Source: Mycobacterium paraterrae (GTDB taxonomy: Bacteria; Actinomycetota; Actinomycetes; Mycobacteriales; Mycobacteriaceae). Taken from it: 64,000 nucleotides of DNA. Shown here one piece after another: positions 1 through 8,500 of the stretch. The notes under the pieces were generated by a model. That model was not told the DNA's origin, did not search any database, and saw only the letters and a list, made by a program, of their open reading frames with translations. Positions within the stretch are counted from its first letter, which is position 1, and every line of letters begins with the position of its first letter. The position numbers and the translations under genes were made by a program. The stretch lies in NCBI RefSeq assembly GCF_022430545.2, contig NZ_CP092488.2, forward strand, positions 5,208,001 to 5,272,000, written 5' to 3'.

Positions 1-1871
1 TGCCGATTTCCCTCCCGCTCACGCACGCGCTGCGTCAGTGAGTACTCGATGATGGGCTCCGCGGTCACGGCGGCGCCGATTTCGATCTGGGCGGCCTCTA
101 TCAATTGCCCCTCGTTCGTCGACCGTCGGTGCTCGAGCGCCGCCAGCAAAGCGACGCACGCATGCACGCCCGCGATCGGGTCGGCGGGCCCCTGCAGATT
201 GCACGGCGGCCCGTCCGCGTAACCGGTCGAGGCCGACATGCCGGATACCTGTTCGATGTTCAGGGCCCAGCCCACGTAGTCGCGCCACGGACCCTCGAGC
301 CCGAAACCCGGCATCCGCACCATGATCACGCCGGGATTGACGCGCGCGATGGACTCGTAGTCCAGCCCGAACTGCTCGACCACACGCGGCGAGAAGTTCT
401 CCACCACCACATCGGCTTCAGCAGCCAGGCGCAGCGCCAATTCGCGGCCCGCCGCGGACGTGAGGTCCAGCGTGATGTCGCGTTTGTTGAGATTCGTTCC
501 CTGCCACAGCGGTCCGCACTCGTACCACTCGTCGCCCGAACGCAACAACGAACCCGAATAGCGATGTCCGTCGGGTCGCTGAACGGACTCGACCTTGACT
601 ACGTCGGCCCCGAACGCACCGAGGTAGCAGGTCAGATACGCCCCCGCCCAGAAGGTGCTCATGTCGAACACCTTCAAGCCGGCGAACGGCAGCGCCACGT
701 CGAGGGACGCGTCGTCTGGACGCGATGCGTCACGCTCGGCCCATCCAGTGGTCCGTTCCGCCGTCGTCGTGGCGGGCGCCGGTAATGGCGGTGGAACCGG
801 AGTTTTCGAAAGCCGAAAAGGCGCACCAGGTCTGGTGAATTGCCAATCTTTCGGGGCCGATTCGACGAAGAATCCGCGCTCCGCATACTGCGGACACGCC
901 AGGATGGTGTCGCCTTGAGAGATCGGCGCCGCCGGTATCCGCATCGCCTGACTCAGCTCGACCAGTTCGGCCACCGACATCGATTCCAGGAAGGGCTGGG
1001 CTTTCGCGAAAAATTCGTCGCGCTCGGGGCCGCCGAGCATGATCGCCAGTTGATGCTCACCGAATTCGGGCAACCCGACCATCGCGCACACGTCGAGCCA
1101 GTGCTGGCCGGTCAGACAGTTGATACCGATCCAGCCATCGGCCGCTCGCACGATACCGAGCATCGGCGCTGCTTTGGAATTGGTCGGCAAGCCAAGGCTT
1201 TTCAGCCGTGCGGCCATCAGCATGGGATAGGGCAGCGTCGACAGCAGCGACTCGAACATCGAGACGTCGACCTCGACGGGCCGGTCGGTCCGGGCGGTCG
1301 CGATGCGCAACGCGGTGAGCGTGCCCAGCGCCGCATAGCCGCCGGCGATGTATTCCGGGATGCGGGCGCCGGCTTGTACCGGCGCGCGGCCGGGCTCCCG
1401 CAGGTTGATCCACCCTGCCGCGGCCTGAAGGGTCAGCGGGGTTGTCACCCGGTCGCGCAGCGGTCCCTCCTGGCCGAAATTCGAGATCCTCGTTACGACC
1501 AGATTCGGGTTGGTCTGCTCGAGGGTGTCTGAATCGAGACCCCACTCCCGGCGCTCGGGCACTCCCGCGGGGAGGTCTTCGATGAGAACATCCGCCGCGG
1601 AGATGAGCCGGTGAGCGACAGCAAGATCACCCTCATCCGTGAAATCCAGTGCCAGGCCGCGCTTTCCAGCGTTCAGGTATTCGAACAGCCCACTTCGGTC
1701 CGGATCCGGGCGCCCGGCGGGAAACGGGCCCCAGTGACGCAGCGGATCACCCGAAGGCGGTTCGATCTTGCACACCTCGGCACCCAGGTCGACGAGAAGC
1801 TTCGCGCAGTAGGGGCCCGCGATCTCAGATGCCAGCTCGACGACGCGCACACCCTCCAAGGGCCGCCTCAC
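1..1871 (-). CDS. Tandem-domain CaiB/BaiF family CoA-transferase, 3' end outside window
   Basis: This class III CoA-transferase would move CoA between acyl thioesters and free acids in the cytoplasm. About 623 residues are visible and the gene runs off the left edge. The protein holds two family III units in series. The first begins LEGVRVVELASEIAGPYCAK near residue 5, and the second restarts near residue 390 with GLKVFDMSTFWAGAYLTCYL. The catalytic aspartate is present in the second unit (PADPIAG), but the matching place in the first unit reads PEYIAGG, a Glu for Asp change, so I infer that only the second half is fully competent. The GTG start overlaps the stop of the upstream aldehyde dehydrogenase by 4 bases, so the two are translationally coupled. 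Double CaiB proteins of about 800 residues are known in actinobacterial acyl-CoA catabolism. Confidence 0.88.
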   Translation of the reverse strand, partial: MRRPLEGVRVVELASEIAGPYCAKLLVDLGAEVCKIEPPSGDPLRHWGPFPAGRPDPDRSGLFEYLNAGKRGLALDFTDEGDLAVAHRLISAADVLIEDLPAGVPERREWGLDSDTLEQTNPNLVVTRISNFGQEGPLRDRVTTPLTLQAAAGWINLREPGRAPVQAGARIPEYIAGGYAALGTLTALRIATARTDRPVEVDVSMFESLLSTLPYPMLMAARLKSLGLPTNSKAAPMLGIVRAADGWIGINCLTGQHWLDVCAMVGLPEFGEHQLAIMLGGPERDEFFAKAQPFLESMSVAELVELSQAMRIPAAPISQGDTILACPQYAERGFFVESAPKDWQFTRPGAPFRLSKTPVPPPLPAPATTTAERTTGWAERDASRPDDASLDVALPFAGLKVFDMSTFWAGAYLTCYLGAFGADVVKVESVQRPDGHRYSGSLLRSGDEWYECGPLWQGTNLNKRDITLDLTSAAGRELALRLAAEADVVVENFSPRVVEQFGLDYESIARVNPGVIMVRMPGFGLEGPWRDYVGWALNIEQVSGMSASTGYADGPPCNLQGPADPIAGVHACVALLAALEHRRSTNEGQLIEAAQIEIGAAVTAEPIIEYSLTQRVREREGNR

Positions 1872-3328
1872 GCCGGTATCCCGATGGCTTTGGGCTCCAT
1901 GTACGCCCGCAGCCCCATCACACCGCCCTCCCGGCCGATCCCGCTCTGCTTGAAGCCGCCGAACGGCGCGTCTCCCGGAATGGTGCCGTTGATCGATACC
2001 TGCCCGGTCCTGATCCGCCGGGCGATGCCCACCGCACGCTCGATATCGCTCCCCCATACTGCGCCGCCGAGACCGTAGGCCGAGTTGTTGGCGATCGCCA
2101 CCGCGTCGTCGTCGTCGCGATACTTCAACACCGTCAGCACCGGGCCGAACACCTCTTCCTGGGCGATGTACGCATCGGCCGACGAACCGGTGAGAATGGT
2201 CGGCTCGAAGTAGAAGCCGCTGCTCAGATCTTTCGGACGCGATCCTCCGGTCACGACGGTCGCGCCGTCGGCTTCCGCGCGTTTGACGAATCCCTCGACG
2301 CGCTCGAGGTGTTCACGGCTGATCAGCGGCCCCATGGTGACCGCCGGATCGACGGGGTCACCGAGCACGACCGCCCGGGCCATCTCGGCGAGACGGCCCA
2401 CCACCTCGTCGTGCATCCCTTCGGGCAGCAGCAATCTGCTGTTGAGAATGCACGCCTGACCGGCATGCATCGTGCATCCCTCGAACAGCAGGCGCTCCAG
2501 CAGTTCGTCGGTCACATCGAGGTCAGGCAACAGCACCGTGGCCGACTTGCCCCCGCATTCCAGCAGCACCCGCTTCATGGTGGACGCGGCGCCTGCCATC
2601 ACGTCGCGCCCGACCGCGGAACTGCCGGTGAAGCTGACCATGTCGACGCGGGGATCGAGCGTCAAACGTCGGCTCGCCTCGATACTCGTCGGCGTCACGA
2701 CGTTGACGACGCCAGGCGGGATGTCGGTGTTCTCGTCGATGATGCGAGCCAGCGCCAGCCCCGCCAGCGGCGTCAGCGGTGAAGGCTTGAGCACCAGCGT
2801 GTTTCCAGCCGCGAGTGCCGCGCCCAGTTTCATCACATTCAGCGTGTGCGGAAAGTTCCACGGCGTCATGGCCGCCACGACACCGAGCGGTTCGTACCGC
2901 AACACCGTCCTGCCTGCGGCGCCCCATGCTTCCATTGGCGCCTCGGCAGGTTCTACGGCCAGTTCGGCGGCGTGACCGACCATGAAGGCGGGCCCCTCGA
3001 CATGGATCAGCCGCTCGTTGGCCGCGCAACCCCACTCGGCCTGTGCCAGGGCGTAGATCTCCTCACCTCGAGCGATCAAGGCGTCACTGAGCTGCTGCAG
3101 GCATCGCGCGCGTTCGGCCGGTTCCAACGTCGGCCACGGACCGGTGTCGAAAGCGGTCCTTGCCGCCGCGACCGCGTCTTCTACCTGAGCCACCCCGGCA
3201 TCCGGTGCCGTGCCGATCACCGCTTCGGTGGCGGGGTTGACCACGTCATAACGTCCGCTGTCCGGTTCGGTCCAGCGCCCGTCGATGTAAAGCTCGTACG
3301 CGTCGATGAGAGAAGTCGACTCGGCCAT
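1868..3328 (-). CDS. NAD(P)-dependent aldehyde dehydrogenase
   Basis: This oxidises an aldehyde to its carboxylate, probably after alcohol oxidation in this cluster. At 486 residues it has the normal length for the ALDH superfamily. The PWNFP segment with Asn158, the general base Glu257 in LLECGG and the nucleophile Cys293 in GQAC are all in place, so the enzyme should be active. It is the first gene of a leftward pair and its TGA overlaps the GTG of the tandem CoA-transferase. Oxidation to an acid followed by CoA transfer is a natural sequence of steps. It is transcribed divergently from the P450 that opens the rightward igr-like operon. The substrate cannot be told from sequence. Confidence 0.93.
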   Translation of the reverse strand: MAESTSLIDAYELYIDGRWTEPDSGRYDVVNPATEAVIGTAPDAGVAQVEDAVAAARTAFDTGPWPTLEPAERARCLQQLSDALIARGEEIYALAQAEWGCAANERLIHVEGPAFMVGHAAELAVEPAEAPMEAWGAAGRTVLRYEPLGVVAAMTPWNFPHTLNVMKLGAALAAGNTLVLKPSPLTPLAGLALARIIDENTDIPPGVVNVVTPTSIEASRRLTLDPRVDMVSFTGSSAVGRDVMAGAASTMKRVLLECGGKSATVLLPDLDVTDELLERLLFEGCTMHAGQACILNSRLLLPEGMHDEVVGRLAEMARAVVLGDPVDPAVTMGPLISREHLERVEGFVKRAEADGATVVTGGSRPKDLSSGFYFEPTILTGSSADAYIAQEEVFGPVLTVLKYRDDDDAVAIANNSAYGLGGAVWGSDIERAVGIARRIRTGQVSINGTIPGDAPFGGFKQSGIGREGGVMGLRAYMEPKAIGIPA

Positions 3329-3560
3329 CGCCTACCTGCCTTCCTGATCGTGGTACGGCGCAGACAGACCGCAGTGAGAACTTACATACTCCGATTGTGT
3401 GTACACCGATAAGCGCACGGCCGTCAACGAACAATCCACCATATTTTTCGCAGTTCTAGCGTGATTGACAGACTTGTCGCGTGTCCTGTAGACACCTTGG
3501 AAACGGACATTCTTACATTATCTGTTCGACCGCCGTCGGCGGTTCCAAGGAAGGCGTGCG
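3329..3560. promoter_or_regulatory. Divergent promoter region, ALDH / igr-like operon
   Basis: The 232-base gap holds the promoters of both divergent transcription units and is more AT-rich than the genes around it. AACTTACATACT at 3379-3390, followed by CCGATTG, closely matches AACCTACATACT at 30491-30502 in the divergent promoter of another P450 pair. The 8-bp palindrome GTGTACAC lies at 3399-3406. A purine-rich ribosome site, CAAGGAAGGC, lies just before the GTG at 3561. I could not place -10/-35 boxes with confidence. Confidence 0.5.
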
Positions 3561-4754
3561 GTGCCGATTACCAGTGTTCCTTTGCACTCCCCGGACTTCT
3601 ACGCCGGGGATCCCTACCCGATCTACCGGGAACTTCGGAACACCACACCAGTGGTGTGGAATGACGTCACGAACTTCTGGGCGCTGCTGAAGTACGAGGA
3701 CGTCCGCTACGTGTCAGGCCACCCCCTGACGTTCTCGTCAACCAAGGGCATTTCGATCCCCGACCCGAACCAGCCCGAACCCGTTCAGGAAGGCAACCTG
3801 ATCTTCACCGATCCGCCGCGGCACCGGCAGCTGCGTAAGCTCATCAACTCCGGGTTCACCCGGCGGCAGGTGCAGTTGCTCGAGCCTAAGGTGCGCGAGA
3901 TCGTCAAGGGCATCGTCGACGGCGTGGACACATCCCGGGAGTACGAGTTCGCCGAGGAGATCGCCGCACCGCTGCCCACCCGGTTGATCGCCGAAATGCT
4001 GGGCGCGCCACCGGAAGACTGGGAGCAGTTCCGCGCCTGGTCCGATGCCGCGGTCGGTACCGCGGATCCGGACATCGAGATGGATCACCTGGTCGCGCTC
4101 GGCGAGTTGTACGAATACTTCACCAAGCTCATCGCCGCCCGGCGATCTGGGGAAGTCAGCGGCCAGGACGATCTGCTGAGCATCCTGGCCGCCGCCCAAG
4201 TCGACGGCGAGCAACTCAGCGACGAGGATCTGCTCAACTTCTCCTTCCTGTTACTGGTCGCGGGCAACGAAACGACCCGCAACCTCATCGCACTGGGCAC
4301 GTTGGCGCTGATCGACCATCCCGAACAGATGGCGCTGCTGCGCGCTAACCCGGCGCTGCTCCCCAGCGCGGTCGAGGAGATGCTGCGATTCACCAGCCCG
4401 GTGACGCACATGGCCCGCTGCGCCACCGAGGATGTCGAGATCCGCGGTCAGCAGATCAAGGCCGGCGACACCGTGGTGATGCTCTACGGGGCCGCCAACC
4501 GCGACGAAGAGGTTTTCGGACCGACGGCTGAAGAATTCGACATCACCCGTAACCCCAACCCGCACATCGCATTCGGGGCCGGGGAGCACGCCTGCCTCGG
4601 AGCGCAGCTCGCGCGGCTGGAAGCCCGGGTGATGTTCGAGGTACTGCTGGGCACCTACCCGACGATCGAACTCACCGGTGACGTCACACGGCTGCGCGCC
4701 ACCATGGTCCCCGGTGTGAAACGTATGCCGATTCGACTAGGAACGGGCAGCTGA
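3561..4754 (+). CDS. Cytochrome P450, first gene of igr-like operon
   Basis: This soluble bacterial P450 of 397 residues probably hydroxylates the substrate so that its side chain can become an acid, the job CYP125 does in the cholesterol igr operon. The I-helix oxygen-activation motif is AGNETT (234-239), the ExxR pair is Glu273/Arg276, and the heme loop FGAGEHACLG puts the ligand at Cys345. The GTG start is chosen because a purine-rich ribosome site precedes it. Its stop codon overlaps the ATG of the following acyl-CoA dehydrogenase. By position it is the counterpart of cyp125, but its heme loop lacks the extra glycine seen in CYP125, so I do not give it that name. No ferredoxin gene is adjacent. 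Confidence 0.93.
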   Translation: MPITSVPLHSPDFYAGDPYPIYRELRNTTPVVWNDVTNFWALLKYEDVRYVSGHPLTFSSTKGISIPDPNQPEPVQEGNLIFTDPPRHRQLRKLINSGFTRRQVQLLEPKVREIVKGIVDGVDTSREYEFAEEIAAPLPTRLIAEMLGAPPEDWEQFRAWSDAAVGTADPDIEMDHLVALGELYEYFTKLIAARRSGEVSGQDDLLSILAAAQVDGEQLSDEDLLNFSFLLLVAGNETTRNLIALGTLALIDHPEQMALLRANPALLPSAVEEMLRFTSPVTHMARCATEDVEIRGQQIKAGDTVVMLYGAANRDEEVFGPTAEEFDITRNPNPHIAFGAGEHACLGAQLARLEARVMFEVLLGTYPTIELTGDVTRLRATMVPGVKRMPIRLGTGS

Positions 4755-5962
4755 TGGACTTCGACTACACACCAGAACAGGAACAGCTCCGCAAGGACTA
4801 CCGCACCCGCCTCGAGGCGGTGATGACTCCTGAACGCCGTGCCGCTGTCGCCAAACTCACCGAGGGAGGCGAAGCGATGAGCGAATGCAGGCGTGCCCTC
4901 GGGGACGCCGGGCTCCTCGGCGTCGCGTGGCCGGTTGAATACGGCGGCGGGGGGCTGACGGCACTCGAGCAGCTGATCTTCTCCGAGGAAGCTCGCAGGG
5001 TCAACGCTCCGTTGCCGATGATCACTCTGAACACGGTGGGGCCCACGCTCATTCAGTTCGGCACCGAGGAGCAGAAGGCCAAATTCCTTCCGGCCATCCT
5101 CAAGGGCACGGTCGAGTTCGCGATCGGCTACTCGGAACCGGGCGCGGGCAGCGACCTCGCGTCGTTGCGCACCACCGCGGTGCGCGACGGCGACGAGTTC
5201 GTCATCAACGGCTCGAAGATGTTCACCAGCGGCGCCGAGTTCGCCGACTACATCTGGTTGGCGGCACGCACGGATCCGACGGCCAAGAAGCACAAGGGAA
5301 TCACCCTGTTCATCGTGCCGACCGACTCGCCCGGCTTCTCCTGGAAGCCTCTGCACACGATGCCGGGTGTCTCCACCTACTACACGTTCTACGACGACGT
5401 CCGGGTGCCGGAAAGCGCCATCGTGTTAGGTGAGAACCAGGGGTGGACCTTGGTCACCAATCAACTCAACCTGGAACGCGCCGCACTGGGCAATCTCGGC
5501 GCGTTGGAGCCGCTGTTCCGCAAAACCCTCGAATGGGCGTCCACTACGCCGCTCAACGACGGTCTGGTCATCGAAAAGCCTTGGGTCCAGCAGGCTCTGG
5601 CCCGCGTCGAAGCACAAGTCGCCGCGTATCGGCTGCTGAATCTGCGAGTGAACGCGACCATGAGTGCCGGCGCGCTCGGCATGGGCGAAGCGTCCGCAGC
5701 GAAAGTGTTCGGCACCGAACTCACCCAGCAAGTCGCCCGCGAACTTCTCGAAGTCATCGGACAGGCCGGGGTCCGCAACGACTCGGCGGCGCCACTGAAG
5801 GGCGAGTTGGAAAGCGCATACCGGTTGGCAGTCATCAACACGTTCGGCGGCGGAGCCAACGAGCTTCAACGCGACATCATCGCCATGGCGGGTCTCGGAA
5901 TGCCACGCGCACCCCGAGACACCCGGGCCAGCGCATCGGAGAAAGGAAGCTCCAACTCGTGA
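4754..5962 (+). CDS. Acyl-CoA dehydrogenase, FadE28-like subunit
   Basis: This FAD-dependent enzyme makes the 2,3-double bond in an acyl-CoA thioester. At 402 residues it has the full fold: a helical N-terminus, a middle beta domain (GYSEPGAGSDLASL near 130), and a C-terminal helical domain ending in FGGGANELQRDIIA. Steroid-type FadE proteins of actinobacteria often work as alpha2-beta2 complexes of two different subunits. The second acyl-CoA dehydrogenase of this operon (6942-8051) is the likely partner, as FadE28/FadE29 are in cholesterol degradation. It overlaps the P450 stop by one base and the next gene by four, so it lies deep inside an operon. Confidence 0.92.
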   Translation: MDFDYTPEQEQLRKDYRTRLEAVMTPERRAAVAKLTEGGEAMSECRRALGDAGLLGVAWPVEYGGGGLTALEQLIFSEEARRVNAPLPMITLNTVGPTLIQFGTEEQKAKFLPAILKGTVEFAIGYSEPGAGSDLASLRTTAVRDGDEFVINGSKMFTSGAEFADYIWLAARTDPTAKKHKGITLFIVPTDSPGFSWKPLHTMPGVSTYYTFYDDVRVPESAIVLGENQGWTLVTNQLNLERAALGNLGALEPLFRKTLEWASTTPLNDGLVIEKPWVQQALARVEAQVAAYRLLNLRVNATMSAGALGMGEASAAKVFGTELTQQVARELLEVIGQAGVRNDSAAPLKGELESAYRLAVINTFGGGANELQRDIIAMAGLGMPRAPRDTRASASEKGSSNS

Positions 5963-6507
5963 CCGAGACAACCAAGGACGACCTTCGCGAACGCCTGGAC
6001 GCGCTGATCGGCAAGCCCATCAGCGTCGGCGGACCGGCAAAAGCACCAGATCCGGTCAACCCGGCCATGATTCGGCACTGGGCATACGCGCTCGACGACA
6101 TGAACCCCGCATACCTGGACCCGGAGTTCGCCTCGTCCTCACGCTACGGCGGTCTCGTCTCGCCCCCCGTCATGCTCCAGTCGTGGACGATGGCGCCGCC
6201 CAAGCTGGTCGGCATCCACGAACGCGGCGGAGTTCCGGTCGTGCTGAAGGAGAACCCGCTGCAGTTCCTCACCGACGCGGGCTACACCGGGACGGTCGCC
6301 ACCAACTCCGAGTTCGAGATGGAGCGCTACCCACGAGTCGGTGACGACATCACCGCCGAGACGGTATTCGAGACGATCTCCGACGAGAAGACCACCGCGA
6401 TGGGCAAAGGTTACTTCGTCACCTGGATCACCACCTACCGCGACCAGAACGGTGAAGTGATTGGCCGTCAGCGTTTTCGCACACTGCGCTTCAAGACGGG
6501 AAGCTGA
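5959..6507 (+). CDS. MaoC-like hydratase subunit (ChsH2 N-domain type)
   Basis: This is a hot-dog fold protein of 182 residues of the MaoC/FAS1-dehydratase N-terminal type. The segment GGLVSPPVMLQSWTM marks the family. In cholesterol catabolism ChsH2 is one polypeptide with an N-terminal MaoC domain and a C-terminal DUF35 domain. Here the MaoC part ends at a TGA that overlaps the ATG of a separate DUF35 gene (…GCTGATGG…), so the two ChsH2 halves are separate but coupled genes. It should pair with the second MaoC protein (8048-8500), which carries the catalytic residues, to hydrate the enoyl-CoA made by the dehydrogenases. The GTG start overlaps the upstream stop by 4 bases. Longer in-frame extensions lie inside the acyl-CoA dehydrogenase and are rejected. 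Confidence 0.88.
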   Translation: MTETTKDDLRERLDALIGKPISVGGPAKAPDPVNPAMIRHWAYALDDMNPAYLDPEFASSSRYGGLVSPPVMLQSWTMAPPKLVGIHERGGVPVVLKENPLQFLTDAGYTGTVATNSEFEMERYPRVGDDITAETVFETISDEKTTAMGKGYFVTWITTYRDQNGEVIGRQRFRTLRFKTGS

Positions 6508-6920
6508 TGGCTACCCGACTCGCGCCGTCGATCAGCCCGGACACCGAATTCTTCTGGTCGGGGCTCAAGGACCACAAGCTTCTGATTCAACGGTGCACCG
6601 ACTGCAAGACGTTGCGCGTGCCACCGCGGCCGATGTGCGGTAACTGTCAGTCCCTCAATTGGGACTCCGTCGAATCAACCGGGCGCGGCACGGTTTACAG
6701 CTTCGTCATGCCGCAGTATCCCCCGCTCCCGTTTCTTCAGTATCCCTATGTCGTCGCCCTGGTCGAGCTGGACGAGGGCGTACGGATTGTGTCGAACCTC
6801 TGCGATATCGATCCCTCGGATATCAAGGTCGGTATGCCCGTCGAGGTCTTTTACGAGAAATTCGAAGCACTCCCGAGCGGCGACGAGCTGGTGCTGCATC
6901 AGTTCCGTCCCGCTAGCTGA
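6507..6920 (+). CDS. DUF35 / OB-fold zinc-ribbon protein (ChsH2 C-domain type)
   Basis: This small protein of 137 residues has a rubredoxin-like zinc ribbon (Cys30, Cys33, Cys44, Cys47) followed by an OB-fold. DUF35 proteins are acyl-CoA binding partners of thiolase-like proteins. In the steroid pathway the DUF35 domain of ChsH2 binds Ltp2, and the pair performs the retro-aldol step that releases the last three side-chain carbons. The Ltp2-like gene at 8497-9675 is the obvious partner. It overlaps the MaoC gene before it by one base, which keeps the fused order of ChsH2 while splitting it. Confidence 0.9.
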   Translation: MATRLAPSISPDTEFFWSGLKDHKLLIQRCTDCKTLRVPPRPMCGNCQSLNWDSVESTGRGTVYSFVMPQYPPLPFLQYPYVVALVELDEGVRIVSNLCDIDPSDIKVGMPVEVFYEKFEALPSGDELVLHQFRPAS

Positions 6921-6941
6921 CAAGCGAGGCGTTGACCCAGC

Positions 6942-8051
6942 ATGGACTTTTCCTTCACCGAAGAACAAGAAACCGTCGGCAAGGTTGCGCGCCAACTCTT
7001 CGAGCACCGCGCCACCCCCGAACATCTCAGCGAACTCGAAGCGGGCCCGATTCGCCACGATGATGCCCTGTGGCGGGAGCTTGCCGCATCAGACCTGCTG
7101 GGCATCGCATTGCCCGAATCGGTCGGCGGCAGCGGCGGCGACTTCCTCGAACTGTGCGTGCTGCTGGCCGAGGTCGGCTGGAGCGTTGCGCCTGTCCCGG
7201 TCTACGCGACGCTGGTACTCGGCGCGGATGTCATTGCGCGTCATGGTGACTCGGCTCTTCAGCAGAAGTACCTCCCGAAAGTGGTCAGCGGCGAGCTGTT
7301 TCTGACCGGCGCACTCGTCGAGGCGAACAACTCCGACCCGACGTCACCGCGCACCACCGCACGCGCCGGGGGTGACAACACGTGGATCCTCACCGGCAGC
7401 AAGGAGCTTGTGCCGGCGGCGCAGCTCGCCGACGCCATTGTGGTCTCGGCGCGAGCCGATGACGGACCTGGCCTGTTCGTGGTCGACGCTACGGGCGACG
7501 GCGTCACGATAACTCCAGCAGGTACCACGAACGGCGAGCCCTACGCCGATGTCGAACTCGCCGGAGCCGTCGGATCCCGGCTCGAGGCCGGCGGGGCCAA
7601 CGCCGTCGCCGAGCTGTACAACCGGGCCCTCGTGGGACTGTGCGCGATGCAGGTCGGCGTGACCGAACGTGCGCTGAAAATCGCCGCCTCGTACACCAGC
7701 GAGCGGGAGCAATTCGGCCGGCCCATCGGGTCATTTCAGGCCGTGCAGCAGCGGCTGGCCGACGCGTTCATCGATGTCGAGGCGATTCGCTGGACCACCT
7801 GGCATGCGGCGTGGCTGATCGCCGAGGGTCGGCCTGCGGTCCGCGACGCGGCCATTGCCAAGTTCTGGGCGGCCGACGCCGGAGCTCGGGTCGTCGCGTC
7901 CGCCCAGCAGGTGCACGGCGGCATGGGTATCGACGTCACGTATCCGCTCCACCGATACTTCCTGTGGGCCAAGCAAATCGAGCTTTCGCTAGGTTCCGCT
8001 CCGCAACAACTTGTCAGGCTCGGCGCCTCGTATCCGGAAGGATTGAAATGA
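6942..8051 (+). CDS. Acyl-CoA dehydrogenase, FadE29-like subunit
   Basis: This is the second FAD-dependent acyl-CoA dehydrogenase of the operon, 369 residues, shorter than its partner. The typical FAD-binding segment YTSEREQFGRPIGSFQAVQ lies near 250 and the C-terminal QQVHGGMGIDVTYPLHRYF near 325. It is likely the other half of a heteromeric complex with the product of 4754-5962. Unlike the classical igr order, where the two fadE genes are adjacent, here the split ChsH2 genes sit between them. Its TGA overlaps the ATG of the next gene (ATGA). Confidence 0.92.
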   Translation: MDFSFTEEQETVGKVARQLFEHRATPEHLSELEAGPIRHDDALWRELAASDLLGIALPESVGGSGGDFLELCVLLAEVGWSVAPVPVYATLVLGADVIARHGDSALQQKYLPKVVSGELFLTGALVEANNSDPTSPRTTARAGGDNTWILTGSKELVPAAQLADAIVVSARADDGPGLFVVDATGDGVTITPAGTTNGEPYADVELAGAVGSRLEAGGANAVAELYNRALVGLCAMQVGVTERALKIAASYTSEREQFGRPIGSFQAVQQRLADAFIDVEAIRWTTWHAAWLIAEGRPAVRDAAIAKFWAADAGARVVASAQQVHGGMGIDVTYPLHRYFLWAKQIELSLGSAPQQLVRLGASYPEGLK

Positions 8052-8500
8052 CCTCCACTGTCGACCGCACTCAGACCCTGGCGTGGAACAGTATCCAGGT
8101 GGGTGACGAAGTCACGCCGATGGACGTCCCGGTGACCACCACGCTGATCGTCGCCGGCGCCATCGCGTCACGCGACTACATGCCGGTACACCACGACCGT
8201 GATTTCGCCAATTCCCAAGGCTCCAAAGACATTTTCTTGAACATCCTGACCACCAACGGGCTGTGTGTGAAGTTTCTGCACGACTGGGCCGGCCCCGAGG
8301 CGATGGTCAAGAAGCTGTCCATTCGGCTGGGCGTGCCGGCGTATCCGAACGACCCGTTGCGCTTCACCGGCTCGGTGACAGACAAGTCGTCGACAGATGA
8401 CGAGGGCTTGGTCGAGGTCACCTTCAAGGGAACCAACAGCCTTGGCGACCACGTCTCGGGAACCGCGATCCTCAGCTTGCTCGACGGGGTTGATGCATGA
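8048..8500 (+). CDS. MaoC-like enoyl-CoA hydratase subunit (ChsH1-like)
   Basis: This is a single hot-dog domain protein of 150 residues. The hydratase D-x4-H signature is intact as SRDYMPVHH (Asp43, His48), followed by the oxyanion helix, so this is the catalytic member of the MaoC pair. It corresponds to ChsH1, which acts with ChsH2 to hydrate a steroid enoyl-CoA. The ATG start overlaps the preceding stop, and its own stop overlaps the ATG of the Ltp2-like gene by 4 bases. In-frame codons further upstream lie inside the dehydrogenase gene. Confidence 0.9.
   Translation: MTSTVDRTQTLAWNSIQVGDEVTPMDVPVTTTLIVAGAIASRDYMPVHHDRDFANSQGSKDIFLNILTTNGLCVKFLHDWAGPEAMVKKLSIRLGVPAYPNDPLRFTGSVTDKSSTDDEGLVEVTFKGTNSLGDHVSGTAILSLLDGVDA

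Noticed and set aside
3561..4754. Naming the first P450 CYP125
   Set aside because: It holds the same operon place, but the heme loop lacks the one-residue insertion of CYP125 and the N-terminal part differs, so only the superfamily is claimed.
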